Positions 1 to 7,952 of a DNA stretch of 64,000 nt are shown here, in pieces. How positions within the stretch are numbered: position 1 is the first letter of the stretch; each line of letters starts with the position of its first letter. Below the pieces are notes generated by a model that did no database searches, had not been told where the DNA came from, and saw only the letters and a program-made list of their open reading frames with translations. The translations under genes were made by a program, and so were the position numbers. Source of the DNA: CAVYUC01 sp963816685 (GTDB lineage Bacteria > Bacteroidota > Bacteroidia > Bacteroidales > Prolixibacteraceae); the NCBI GenBank assembly GCA_963816685.1, contig CAWFMB010000029.1:62001-126000 (forward strand), read 5' to 3'.

Positions 1-452
1 ATTCGCGATATCGCGAATTTAGTGCGAATTTAGTACGAATTTGATACGAAAATAATCCATGTTTAATATAGCGTTGACAGGGTTGAAAAACAGAGGAAAT
101 AATCAGACAGACCTTAAATTACCATCCCCAACCGGAAGATGAATCAGGTTATCACGGAAATTTTCAATATCTTGTTTTAGAGTGCATTTTGAAATTGAAG
201 GAAACACAAAACTGGAAATATATTCCCCTTCATGATTAAACATGGTGCGCTGAATATGGATTTGCCGGTATTGTTAAAACCCAAAAATGAGGCCGGTTAA
301 ATTATTATGGAAACAGTAACATCAGGTATTAGAAACACCACACTATTCACTGCATTGCCAGAGGACTAAAACAGATACAAGGGAAATACAAAAAAATCCA
401 AAAATCGATAGTTGAAGCGTTGCTATGGCTAAGGTGGGTGCATTACATTTAT

Positions 453-478
453 CCCGGTTTGACTTATCACCGGGTTTT
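453..478 (+). terminator. Terminator-like hairpin in the leader
   Basis: CCCGGT (453-458) pairs with ACCGGG (469-474) around a 10-base loop and is followed by TTTT. The stem is only 6 bp but GC-rich. It could end transcription arriving from upstream of the window or act in the leader. No gene lies just upstream to assign it to. Confidence 0.35.
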
Positions 479-580
479 AATCATCTTTTGATTTGATAAA
501 CTGTTTGCCTTTCAATATCCGCATGAATGAAGAGGTTTTCTGCATGTTCTAAGGGAGTTTTTGTGAAGAAACGGACCCTT

Positions 581-598
581 TGCCTGGCCGGCCAGGCA
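581..598. repeat. 18-bp perfect palindrome
   Basis: TGCCTGGCCGGCCAGGCA is a perfect inverted repeat, far richer in GC than its surroundings. Palindromes of this composition resemble the small dispersed (REP-like) repeats of Bacteroidota genomes, though no second copy is present in this window. Confidence 0.5.
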
Positions 599-1245
599 GA
601 TGTATGAATTAAATAAATAGTACTTAATGCTGTTGAATATCAAATTGTTATAGTCCAAAGGATCAAAGTTTCAAGAAAGGTTAGCTCCCGATCATAGAGA
701 GCTTGTCCCATTTTGGAAAAATCGGTTTTTTTATTGAAATAAAATTTACATCTGTTTATAATTAAGTGCTTTTTTTTAATCTGCTGATAGATAGAAACTT
801 GAAAAGGACAAAAAAGTATTCTATTGTAAAATATGGTTTCGTTCTTAGAATTTTACAAACAAAAACATGATGCGAATGTTATAACAGTAACGATTAAATT
901 CGTAACTTTTTACAAGTTTTAGGAGAAGATAATGAAATCGGAGATAAATTTTAGGAATATGTTACAAAAATGTGGGTGACAGTAGGGATACCTCTGTTTA
1001 ATCGGCAAAAAGTACAGTAGAAAAAAACAATTGGGACAAAGGAAACAGAATTTAATGCAGGAAGTAAATTGAAGAGTGAAATTAGCGGATGAAGTGTAAG
1101 AAACTATAAAATTCTTGTAAAATTCTATATAAAATCAATTTTGAACTAAAACAGGCGGATCAGTTAAATTCTCATTCAATACATTGCTTTCCCTGCAAAA
1201 TAAGTATAAGCTCTTAAGTACAAAATAATGGTGCGATTCTATATA

Positions 1246-1277
1246 CCGGATTCAACTCCGGAGATTTCTTTTTTATA
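1246..1277 (+). terminator. Possible leader attenuator hairpin before the EPS operon
   Basis: CCGGA (1246-1250) pairs with TCCGG (1257-1261) across a 6-base loop, followed within a few bases by a T-rich run (about 1264-1276). It sits 33 bases ahead of the first gene of the operon. A short intrinsic terminator here would be a natural target for the UpxY-like antiterminator encoded at 1631-2194. The stem is short, so this is only a candidate. Confidence 0.35.
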
Positions 1278-1309
1278 TTAATGAAACGTTTTATTTAAAA
1301 AATTTTAAG

Positions 1310-1576
1310 ATGGTAAGAAGTAGATTTAAAGAGCCGGAAATTCAAAAAGTTCTTCAGAAATATGAAGATGGTGTGCCCGTGCATCAGATAATTGAAGAAT
1401 ATGGCATTAGTCAGGCCACCTTTTACAACTGGAAGGCCAAATACGGGAGCAGTTCGTCAAAAGATCTTTCAGAAATGAATGAACTAAAGGAGGACAATGA
1501 ACGTCTTAAACGTATGTTTGCTGATTTAAGCCTGGAAAATATGAGGCTCAAAGCTCAGCTTAAGAATAAGGATTGA
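1310..1576 (+). CDS. IS3 OrfA-like HTH protein, solitary (possible domesticated regulator)
   Basis: This 88-residue protein has the layout of the IS3-family OrfA/InsE DNA-binding subunit: a helix-turn-helix (residues about 5-45, including GISQATFYNWKAKYG) followed by a leucine-zipper-like coiled coil (about 55-85). In a working IS3 element an overlapping orfB carrying the DDE integrase would follow by frameshift. No OrfB remnant is visible, and no inverted repeats were noticed. Instead the next gene, 54 bases downstream, is a UpxY-like antiterminator, and the rest of the polysaccharide operon follows on the same strand. The intact frame and position suggest a domesticated DNA-binding protein, possibly a regulator. 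The alternative is a recent IS remnant. The fold is clear; the role is inference. Confidence 0.75.
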   Translation: MVRSRFKEPEIQKVLQKYEDGVPVHQIIEEYGISQATFYNWKAKYGSSSSKDLSEMNELKEDNERLKRMFADLSLENMRLKAQLKNKD

Positions 1577-1630
1577 TTTTCTTAATTATTTGTTTTGGAG
1601 GAGGATGATAACTAAAAAAAATAACTGATA

Positions 1631-2194
1631 ATGATTTTGAAGAAACCAACATATGAATGGTATGCAGTGTATACCAAGGTAAATGGGGAGAAAAAAATTC
1701 TAAAAAATCTTGAAGAACAGAATATTGAATGTTATTTACCTTTAATAAAATCTTTACGGCAGTGGAGCGATCGCAAAAAATGGATTGAAGAGCCACTATT
1801 TCGAAGTTATGTTTTTGTTAAAGTAAGTAACATTGAATTTTTTGATGTTCTTGCAATTCAAGGAGTTTTCAGTTATGTAAGTTTTAGCGGAAAAGCTCAG
1901 CCAATTCCTGAAGTTCAAATCGAAAATGTAAGGAAATTTGTAAAACAGGAAGAAAAGGAAGTTATACTCACCCGCGAAATCATAGAAAAGGGACTTCAGG
2001 CTGAGGTTTTATCGGGACCTTTAAAAGGTGTTCAGGGCGAAGTTGTACAAATTTGCGGGCAATACCGGATGTTAATAAGAATTGAATCAATGGGATGCTG
2101 CATACATGCAAACATTTCAAAAGACGAAGTTAAGTTCCTGCACACCGGCATTCTTAAAAAAGCAATTAAACAGAAACAGGTTCAGTACAATTAG
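1631..2194 (+). CDS. UpxY-family (NusG-like) transcription antiterminator
   Basis: This is a specialised NusG paralogue that should ride on RNA polymerase and allow read-through of the long polysaccharide operon. The NGN domain covers about residues 8-110, opening with WYAVYTKVNGEKKI and containing the family's CYLPL and FRSYVFVKV segments. A KOW-like segment follows (GPLKGVQGEVVQ, about 138-149). At 187 residues it fits UpxY/RfaH-type proteins. In Bacteroides, UpxY genes are the first or second gene of each capsule locus and act in cis on the leader, which matches this position after a gene-free leader. An OrfA-like protein takes the place where other loci carry a UpxZ-type partner; I see no UpxZ here. 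The start at MILKKP is the only reasonable ATG. Confidence 0.88.
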   Translation: MILKKPTYEWYAVYTKVNGEKKILKNLEEQNIECYLPLIKSLRQWSDRKKWIEEPLFRSYVFVKVSNIEFFDVLAIQGVFSYVSFSGKAQPIPEVQIENVRKFVKQEEKEVILTREIIEKGLQAEVLSGPLKGVQGEVVQICGQYRMLIRIESMGCCIHANISKDEVKFLHTGILKKAIKQKQVQYN

Positions 2195-2340
2195 AATTGA
2201 ACCGGCACTCATTTTCACTACTCAATAAAAAAGAAAGAAATTCTAAAATCACAAATTAAAATAACTCTGTTTCATAGAATTTTAAAAACTATAATATTGA
2301 ATGATGAACAGGCACATTATTAACCCTTAAAATTATTATT

Positions 2341-3159
2341 ATGAAAGTACTTATTCTTGCGGGAGGTTTCGGTTCCCGTTTATCCGAAGAGACAGAAATA
2401 AAACCAAAACCAATGGTTGAAATTGGCGAAAAGCCAATAATCTGGCACATTATGAAGACATATTCTTACTATGGTTATAATGAATTTATTATTCTGCTTG
2501 GCTATAAAGGATATGTGATAAAAGAATTTTTTGCACACTATTTTCTTCACAATTCCGATGTAACCATAAACATTCAGGAAAACCAGACTGAAGTGTTAAA
2601 CAACAGCTCGGAACCCTGGAAAGTGACTCTTATTGATACAGGTTTGAACACGATGACCGGAGGCCGTATAAAAAGGGTTCAAAAGTATATAAACAACGAA
2701 ACTTTTATGCTGACTTATGGTGACGGAGTTTCAAATGTAAATATTAACAATCTGCTGGAATACCATAAAACCTGTGGCAAACTGATTACAATGACTTCTG
2801 TTCAGCCAAAAGGAAGATGGGGTTCACTGGTTTTGAACAACAATGATGAAGTTATTCAGTTTCAGGAGAAAATAACCGGAAAAGAACAATGGATCAATGC
2901 CGGTTACTTTGTTTGTGAACCTGAAGTTTTGAATTATATCGAAGATGATTCAACAATATTTGAAAGGGAACCGCTTGAAAGTCTGGCTAGAAACAAAGAA
3001 CTTGTAACTTACAAGCATTATGATTTCTGGCAGGCAATGGATACTTTAAAAGATAAAAGAGACCTTGAAAAGTTAATTGAAAACCGCAATGCACCATGGA
3101 TGGTGTGGGATAAAAGTTTTCAGTATAAAAGTTCAAAAGAAAAATTGAAAGTCGTTTAA
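2341..3159 (+). CDS. rfbF: Glucose-1-phosphate cytidylyltransferase
   Basis: The enzyme joins CTP and alpha-D-glucose 1-phosphate to give CDP-glucose, the entry step to CDP-linked deoxy and branched sugars. The nucleotidyltransferase signature LAGGFGSRLSEETEIKPKPM lies at residues 6-25, with the family continuation EIGEKPIIWHIMK. A TYGDGV motif supplies the metal-binding Asp near residue 128. The length of 272 is close to the usual 256-260. It opens the nucleotide-sugar block of the operon. The usual partner RfbG (CDP-glucose 4,6-dehydratase) is not adjacent, so the true product could be another CDP-sugar. Confidence 0.88.
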   Translation: MKVLILAGGFGSRLSEETEIKPKPMVEIGEKPIIWHIMKTYSYYGYNEFIILLGYKGYVIKEFFAHYFLHNSDVTINIQENQTEVLNNSSEPWKVTLIDTGLNTMTGGRIKRVQKYINNETFMLTYGDGVSNVNINNLLEYHKTCGKLITMTSVQPKGRWGSLVLNNNDEVIQFQEKITGKEQWINAGYFVCEPEVLNYIEDDSTIFEREPLESLARNKELVTYKHYDFWQAMDTLKDKRDLEKLIENRNAPWMVWDKSFQYKSSKEKLKVV

Positions 3160-3261
3160 AGCAATTTTTCCGCACACGTATTAAAATTTTCCGAATCATC
3201 AATCAACACCTGCTCCAGGAATCTTTATTCTTTCATTTAAAAAAATCATTCAACACAAAAT

Positions 3262-4515
3262 ATGTACGATATTACAATAATTGGTGGTGGAATAGTAGGA
3301 CTTGCCACTGCTTTGAAACTTAAAGAAAAAGCCCCGGATTTAAAAGTTGCCGTTCTTGAAAAGGAAAATGATATTGCCAGACATCAAACCGGCAATAACA
3401 GTGGAGTTATACATGCCGGTGTTTACTACAAGCCGGGAAGTTTGAAAGCATTAAACTGCAGAAACGGATATCAGCAATTAACAGAATTCTGTGATAGGGA
3501 AAACATTAAGTATGAATTGTGCGGAAAACTTATTGTTGCTACGGGCAAGGATGAATTACCGCGACTTGAAAATCTGTGGGAACGCGGAATTCAGAACGGG
3601 CTGGTTAAAATGAAAAAAATACCGGGCGAACAAATAAAAGAATATGAGCCGCATGCCACAGGTCTTCAGGCAATTCATGTTCCATACACCGGTATCATCG
3701 ATTATAAAGAGGTAAGTCAAAAGTATGCCGAAGTTTTTAAACGGTATGGTGGTGAAATTCATTTGAATGCCAAAGTAAACAACATTGTAATTGGAAAGGA
3801 TAAAGTAGAAGTTGAAACACGTCAGGGGCATTTTACATCTAAAATTCTTGTAAATACTGCGGGTTTATACAGCGATAAAATTGCACAGTTAACCCAATCG
3901 AAACTGAATGTAAGGATTATCCCGTTTCGGGGAGAATATCATGAATTAACTGATGAAAAGAAACATCTGGTTAAGAACCTGATTTATCCGGTACCCGATT
4001 CTAATTTTCCATTTTTAGGGGTACATTTTACCCGTATGATTCATGGCGGAATTGAAGCCGGGCCAAATGCAGTTTGGGCATTTAAGCGTGAAGGTTATAA
4101 TAAAACATCATTTAACGGAGGTGATTTTTGGGGTTCACTTGCCTGGCCGGGATTTAGAAAAGTAATGCGACAGTACTGGAAAATGGGGCTTGGCGAATAT
4201 TATCGTTCCTATAATAAAGCTGCACTGGTTAAAGCTTTGCAACGCCTGGTTCCTGAAGTTCAATACGATGATATTAAAGCCGGCGGGGCAGGAGTTCGTG
4301 CACAAGCCTGTGATAGAAACGGCGGTTTAATCGACGATTTTTTAATTGTTGAAGACAAATTCACATTCAACGTTTTAAACGCACCTTCCCCGGCAGCAAC
4401 CGCGTCGCTTGCTATTGGTGATTCTATCGCAGCGAAGGTCATTCATAAACTTGCAGGGAATGAACTTCCTGGCCAATTCAAAAACGGACGCAAAATAAAA
4501 TCGATGGCTGTATAA
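3262..4515 (+). CDS. lhgO: L-2-hydroxyglutarate oxidase (LhgO)-like FAD oxidoreductase
   Basis: A 417-residue FAD-dependent oxidoreductase of the DAO fold. The dinucleotide-binding site is at the N terminus (TIIGGGIVGLATALKL, about 5-20), followed by an acidic residue at the end of the second strand (LEKE) and the substrate-side motif HQTGNNSGVIHAGVYY typical of LhgO. Family members oxidise L-2-hydroxyglutarate to 2-oxoglutarate with electrons going to the quinone pool. Here the gene lies between a cytidylyltransferase and an RmlC-like epimerase inside a polysaccharide locus, so a role in oxidising a sugar or a hydroxyacid decoration is possible. The family call is strong; the substrate is not settled. 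Confidence 0.8.
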   Translation: MYDITIIGGGIVGLATALKLKEKAPDLKVAVLEKENDIARHQTGNNSGVIHAGVYYKPGSLKALNCRNGYQQLTEFCDRENIKYELCGKLIVATGKDELPRLENLWERGIQNGLVKMKKIPGEQIKEYEPHATGLQAIHVPYTGIIDYKEVSQKYAEVFKRYGGEIHLNAKVNNIVIGKDKVEVETRQGHFTSKILVNTAGLYSDKIAQLTQSKLNVRIIPFRGEYHELTDEKKHLVKNLIYPVPDSNFPFLGVHFTRMIHGGIEAGPNAVWAFKREGYNKTSFNGGDFWGSLAWPGFRKVMRQYWKMGLGEYYRSYNKAALVKALQRLVPEVQYDDIKAGGAGVRAQACDRNGGLIDDFLIVEDKFTFNVLNAPSPAATASLAIGDSIAAKVIHKLAGNELPGQFKNGRKIKSMAV

Positions 4516-4569
4516 AACCAAACCGATACAGTTCAGGAGGAAATAATAATAAATAAACAGAACAGATAA

Positions 4570-5112
4570 ATGATTTTTACTGAAACCAAATTAAAAGGAG
4601 CTTATATCGTTGAAATTAAACAGCTGAGCGACGAGCGTGGTTTTTTTGGCCGTTCGTGGTGTAAACGTGAAATGGAAGAACATGGTTTAAACGGAAATGT
4701 GGTGCAGGCAAATACCTCTTTAAGTAAATACAAAGGTACCATGCGTGGAATGCATTATCAGAAACATCCCTATGAAGAAACAAAATTTTTACGCTGCACA
4801 AAAGGAGCTGTTTATGATGTTATTGTTGATTTGAGGAAAGATTCTCCAACTTTTTTGCAATGGATTGGAATGGAATTAACTGAAGATAATTATAAAATGA
4901 TTTATGTGCCTGAAAAATTTGCTCATGGATTTGTTACTCTTACAGATAATTCGGAGGTAACTTATCTTGTAACTCAGTTTTATACTCCGGGAGCGGAAGC
5001 AGGACTTAGATACAACGACGAAAAATTAAACATACAGTGGCCGGTACCTGTTACTGTTGTGTCGGAAAAAGACAAGATTCATCCGGATTTCGATGTTTCC
5101 TTGCTTCCTTGA
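4570..5112 (+). CDS. rfbC: dTDP-4-dehydrorhamnose 3,5-epimerase-like cupin
   Basis: The RmlC/RfbC fold is clear. ERGFFGRSW lies at 22-30, GTMRGMHYQ at 57-64 contains the candidate catalytic base His62, VPEKFAHGF at 113-121 carries His119, and Tyr132 falls in the EVTYLV segment where RmlC has its acid tyrosine. Length 180 is typical. True RmlC epimerises C3 and C5 of a 4-keto-6-deoxy sugar nucleotide. Since rmlA, rmlB and rmlD are absent and a cytidylyltransferase is nearby, the substrate may be a CDP-4-keto sugar. An AG-rich stretch (caggaggaaata) sits about 20 bases upstream of the ATG. Confidence 0.85.
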   Translation: MIFTETKLKGAYIVEIKQLSDERGFFGRSWCKREMEEHGLNGNVVQANTSLSKYKGTMRGMHYQKHPYEETKFLRCTKGAVYDVIVDLRKDSPTFLQWIGMELTEDNYKMIYVPEKFAHGFVTLTDNSEVTYLVTQFYTPGAEAGLRYNDEKLNIQWPVPVTVVSEKDKIHPDFDVSLLP

Positions 5113-5197
5113 TAAATCGGGAAACGATAACTTTTTAAAGATTCTTGCGAAAAACATTTTTACAAGCACTATTGCTTATAACCCAAAATAAAATACA

Positions 5198-6292
5198 ATG
5201 AAAATTTTAGTCATCGGAAACATGGGGTACGTAGGCCCTGGAACAGTAAGTCAGTTGCGGGAAACATATCCCGATTCAGAAATAATTGGATTCGATATCG
5301 GTTATTTTGCAAATCACCTTACAAATACTGATTTTTTACCAGAAGTAAAGTTAAACAAACAGATTATCGGTGATGTCCGTCAGTTTCCTTCTGAAGTTTT
5401 GGAAGGAGTAGATGCAATCGCCTATTTAGCTGCAATTTCAAATGATCCGATGGGTGCTCAGTATGAAGAAGTAACCATGGATGTTAATTATCGCTCGGCA
5501 GTGCATATTGCAAAAATGGCACGCGCTGCAGGAGTCAAAAATTTTGTATATGCTTCGAGTTGCAGTATTTATGGTGCTGCTGATGATTATGCAAAAACTG
5601 AAACCGACACTTTAAACCCACTTACTGCATATGCACGGTCAAAAGTTGAGGCGGAGAAAGAACTTGAGCCACTGGCTTCGAAAGATTTTACAGTTACCTG
5701 TCTTCGTTTTGCAACAGCTTGCGGAATGAGCGACCGGCTCCGCCTGGATCTTGTATTGAATGATTTTGTAGCCGGAGCAATAATTTCAAAGGAAATTAAT
5801 ATTTTGAGCGACGGTACTCCATGGCGGCCACTGATTAATACACTGGATATGGCACTTGCATTTGAATGGGGTATACAAAGAAAAGCTTCCAATGGAGGTG
5901 AATTTCTAATTATTAATACCGGTACAAGTTCGTGGAATTATCAGGTAAAAGAACTGGCAGAAGCAGTGGGGGCAATTGTTCCGGGATGCAAAGTGACGGT
6001 TAAAACTGATGCGCCGCCGGATAAACGCTCCTACAGGGTAAATTTTGATTTATACAAAAAATTGGCGCCAAATCATCAGCCTAAACACGATTTGCATGCC
6101 ACTATCAGAGAATTATATGAATCTATATCAGCAATGCAAATGACTGATCCTAACTTCAGGGATTCAAAATTTATGAGGTTGAAAATACTTGCCGGATTAA
6201 GAAAAAGCGGTCATTTGGATGAAAACCTTTTGTGGAGCTGGCAAACTAAAAAGGAGATGAAGAAACCGGTTTTGGAAGAAGCAATAAAATAA
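5198..6292 (+). CDS. NAD(P)-dependent sugar-nucleotide epimerase/reductase (extended SDR)
   Basis: This is a 364-residue extended short-chain dehydrogenase. The Rossmann motif GNMGYVG is at residues 7-13, YASSCSIYG at 118-126 supplies the catalytic serine region, and Tyr145-x-x-x-Lys149 (YARSK) is the catalytic pair. The active site lacks the Thr-Asp-Glu/Lys triad of 4,6-dehydratases, so epimerase or ketoreductase chemistry is more likely. Its place between an RmlC-like epimerase and a second cytidylyltransferase suggests it acts on the same nucleotide sugar. I cannot name the product. Confidence 0.8.
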   Translation: MKILVIGNMGYVGPGTVSQLRETYPDSEIIGFDIGYFANHLTNTDFLPEVKLNKQIIGDVRQFPSEVLEGVDAIAYLAAISNDPMGAQYEEVTMDVNYRSAVHIAKMARAAGVKNFVYASSCSIYGAADDYAKTETDTLNPLTAYARSKVEAEKELEPLASKDFTVTCLRFATACGMSDRLRLDLVLNDFVAGAIISKEINILSDGTPWRPLINTLDMALAFEWGIQRKASNGGEFLIINTGTSSWNYQVKELAEAVGAIVPGCKVTVKTDAPPDKRSYRVNFDLYKKLAPNHQPKHDLHATIRELYESISAMQMTDPNFRDSKFMRLKILAGLRKSGHLDENLLWSWQTKKEMKKPVLEEAIK

Positions 6293-6388
6293 AATTATAT
6301 AAAATGAATATTCTTCTGTTGATTGTTAAAATCCCGGGATTGCCAATTAACACTTATGAATTATTCTCACTAACTAAAATCAATCATA

Positions 6389-7231
6389 ATGAAAGTTGTA
6401 TTATTTTGTGGCGGACAGGGAATCCGGTTAAGAGATTATTCTGATCAGATTCCAAAGCCAATGGTTCAGGTTGGTTACCGCCCTATCCTTTGGAATATCA
6501 TGAAATATTATGCAAGTTACGGGCATAAGGATTTTATTTTATGCCTTGGATATAAAGCTGATGTAATTAAAAATTATTTCATTAATTACGATGAAACCCT
6601 TTCGAACAATTTCATTTATACGAAGGGAGGAAAGGATATCGAACTTGTAAATTCTGACATAGAGGATTGGACCATCACTTTTGTAGATACCGGAATGAAT
6701 TCAAACATTGGAATGCGGTTGATGAAAGTCCGGGAATATCTGAAGGATGAAGAAATGTTTCTTGCGAATTACAGTGATGGCCTTACTGATTTGCACCTGC
6801 CCGACATGATTGACTGGTTTGAGAAGGACAAGGATAAAACGGCAGCCTTTATGGTGAGCCAGCCGAATCAAAGTTTTCATGTGGTTCAACGGAAAGAAAA
6901 TGGGATGGTTCAAAAAATGAGTCATATCGGGGCCTCAGGGCTTTATATTAATACAGGATATTTTATTTTACGCAAGGAAATATTTGATTATATGGAATAT
7001 GGTGACGAACTTGTAGACCAGCCGTTTAACAGGCTTATTGAAAAGAAGAAACTGACTTCATGGCATCACAAGGGTTTTTGGACAAGCATGGACACATTCA
7101 AAGACAAAAAAACACTTGATGATATTTATGCCCAGGGAAATCCGCCATGGGAAGTATGGAGTAACATGGAATTGCAACAACAAAAAAGAACAAAGCTGAC
7201 CAAAATATTCAGCAATTATGTTGTCATTTAA
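6389..7231 (+). CDS. Second sugar-1-phosphate cytidylyltransferase-like enzyme
   Basis: A paralogue of the enzyme at 2341-3159. It has CGGQGIRLRDYSDQIPKPM at residues 7-25, then VQVGYRPILWNIMKYY, and NYSDG near residue 130 in place of TYGDG. At 280 residues the fold and length match RfbF, but sequence is divergent enough to suggest a different sugar phosphate. Its 3' end overlaps the PIG-L deacetylase gene by 14 bases, implying translational coupling. Two such enzymes in one locus suggests two activated sugars. Confidence 0.78.
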   Translation: MKVVLFCGGQGIRLRDYSDQIPKPMVQVGYRPILWNIMKYYASYGHKDFILCLGYKADVIKNYFINYDETLSNNFIYTKGGKDIELVNSDIEDWTITFVDTGMNSNIGMRLMKVREYLKDEEMFLANYSDGLTDLHLPDMIDWFEKDKDKTAAFMVSQPNQSFHVVQRKENGMVQKMSHIGASGLYINTGYFILRKEIFDYMEYGDELVDQPFNRLIEKKKLTSWHHKGFWTSMDTFKDKKTLDDIYAQGNPPWEVWSNMELQQQKRTKLTKIFSNYVVI

Positions 7232-7859
7232 TTTACCGAAAGACAAAGCGCTGGATATTCTTTGTTTGGGAGCACATTGTGATGATGTGGAGATTGGTGC
7301 CGGGGGCACTTTGCTGAAGATCATTGAGGAATATAAAATCAGCCGGATTGTTTGGGAGGTTTTTTCATCGAATGACATCCGGAAAGAAGAAGCAGTTTTA
7401 AGTGCTGAGAAATTTCTGACCAATGTAGCGGATAAAAAAATTAATGTCCATTCCTGGCGAGATGGTTTTCTTCCCTTTCATGCGCGCGAGATTAAAGAAT
7501 ATTTTGAAGATTTAAAAGCACAAACTGCTCCTGATTTGATTCTTACACACTATCGTGATGATCGTCATCAGGATCACCGGTTAATTAATGAACTGACCTG
7601 GAATACTTGGAGAAATCATTTGATCCTTGAATACGAAATTCCAAAGTATGATGGTGATCTGGGAATCCCGAATTTTTATGTTTCACTTGATGAACAACAT
7701 GTTGCCAGAAAAAGTGAAATTCTGCTTGAATCGTTTGCATCACAACGCTCTAAACATTGGTTTAGCGATGAAACATTCCGTGCTTTGCCAAGGCTTCGGG
7801 GAGTTGAAGCTGCCACTGTTTTTGCCGAGGCTTTTTATGCCCGGAAAGTAATTTTATAA
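7218..7859 (+). CDS. PIG-L/LmbE-family deacetylase
   Basis: PIG-L proteins are zinc-dependent de-N-acetylases acting on GlcNAc-type sugars. The metal site is present as AHCDDVEIG (His20, Asp22, Asp23; the family consensus AHPDD has Pro where this has Cys21) and the second motif THYRDDRHQDH (His111, Asp114/115, His117, His120). Length 213 is normal. The start overlaps the preceding cytidylyltransferase by 14 bases. It is expected to remove an acyl group from an amino sugar in the nucleotide-sugar or lipid-linked stage, but the substrate is unknown. Confidence 0.82.
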   Translation: MLSFNLPKDKALDILCLGAHCDDVEIGAGGTLLKIIEEYKISRIVWEVFSSNDIRKEEAVLSAEKFLTNVADKKINVHSWRDGFLPFHAREIKEYFEDLKAQTAPDLILTHYRDDRHQDHRLINELTWNTWRNHLILEYEIPKYDGDLGIPNFYVSLDEQHVARKSEILLESFASQRSKHWFSDETFRALPRLRGVEAATVFAEAFYARKVIL

Positions 7860-7952
7860 ATTCATGACTTTTAAAAAGCCGGTAATGTTAACCGGTTTGA
7901 TGTTATCAAAAAAACACATTCAATTCTGCCAAATTTATTTAACTGTTAATAT

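Larger units (their letters stand above)
1..1309. other. Gene-free leader upstream of the exopolysaccharide operon
   Basis: No convincing gene is visible on either strand in these 1.3 kb; stops are frequent in all frames and only short open stretches occur. It contains a terminator-like hairpin (453-478), an 18-bp perfect palindrome (581-598) and a small hairpin followed by a T-rich run just before the first gene (1246-1277). Because the second gene of the operon is a UpxY-type antiterminator, a long untranslated leader is expected on established grounds (UpxY proteins act on 5' leaders of Bacteroides capsule operons). I see no clear promoter. Some of the stretch may be decayed gene remnants that I cannot identify. 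Confidence 0.5.

Noticed and set aside
1560..1796. Minus-strand open frame over the start of the antiterminator gene
   Set aside because: It lies wholly antisense to a clear UpxY-family gene and has no family features.
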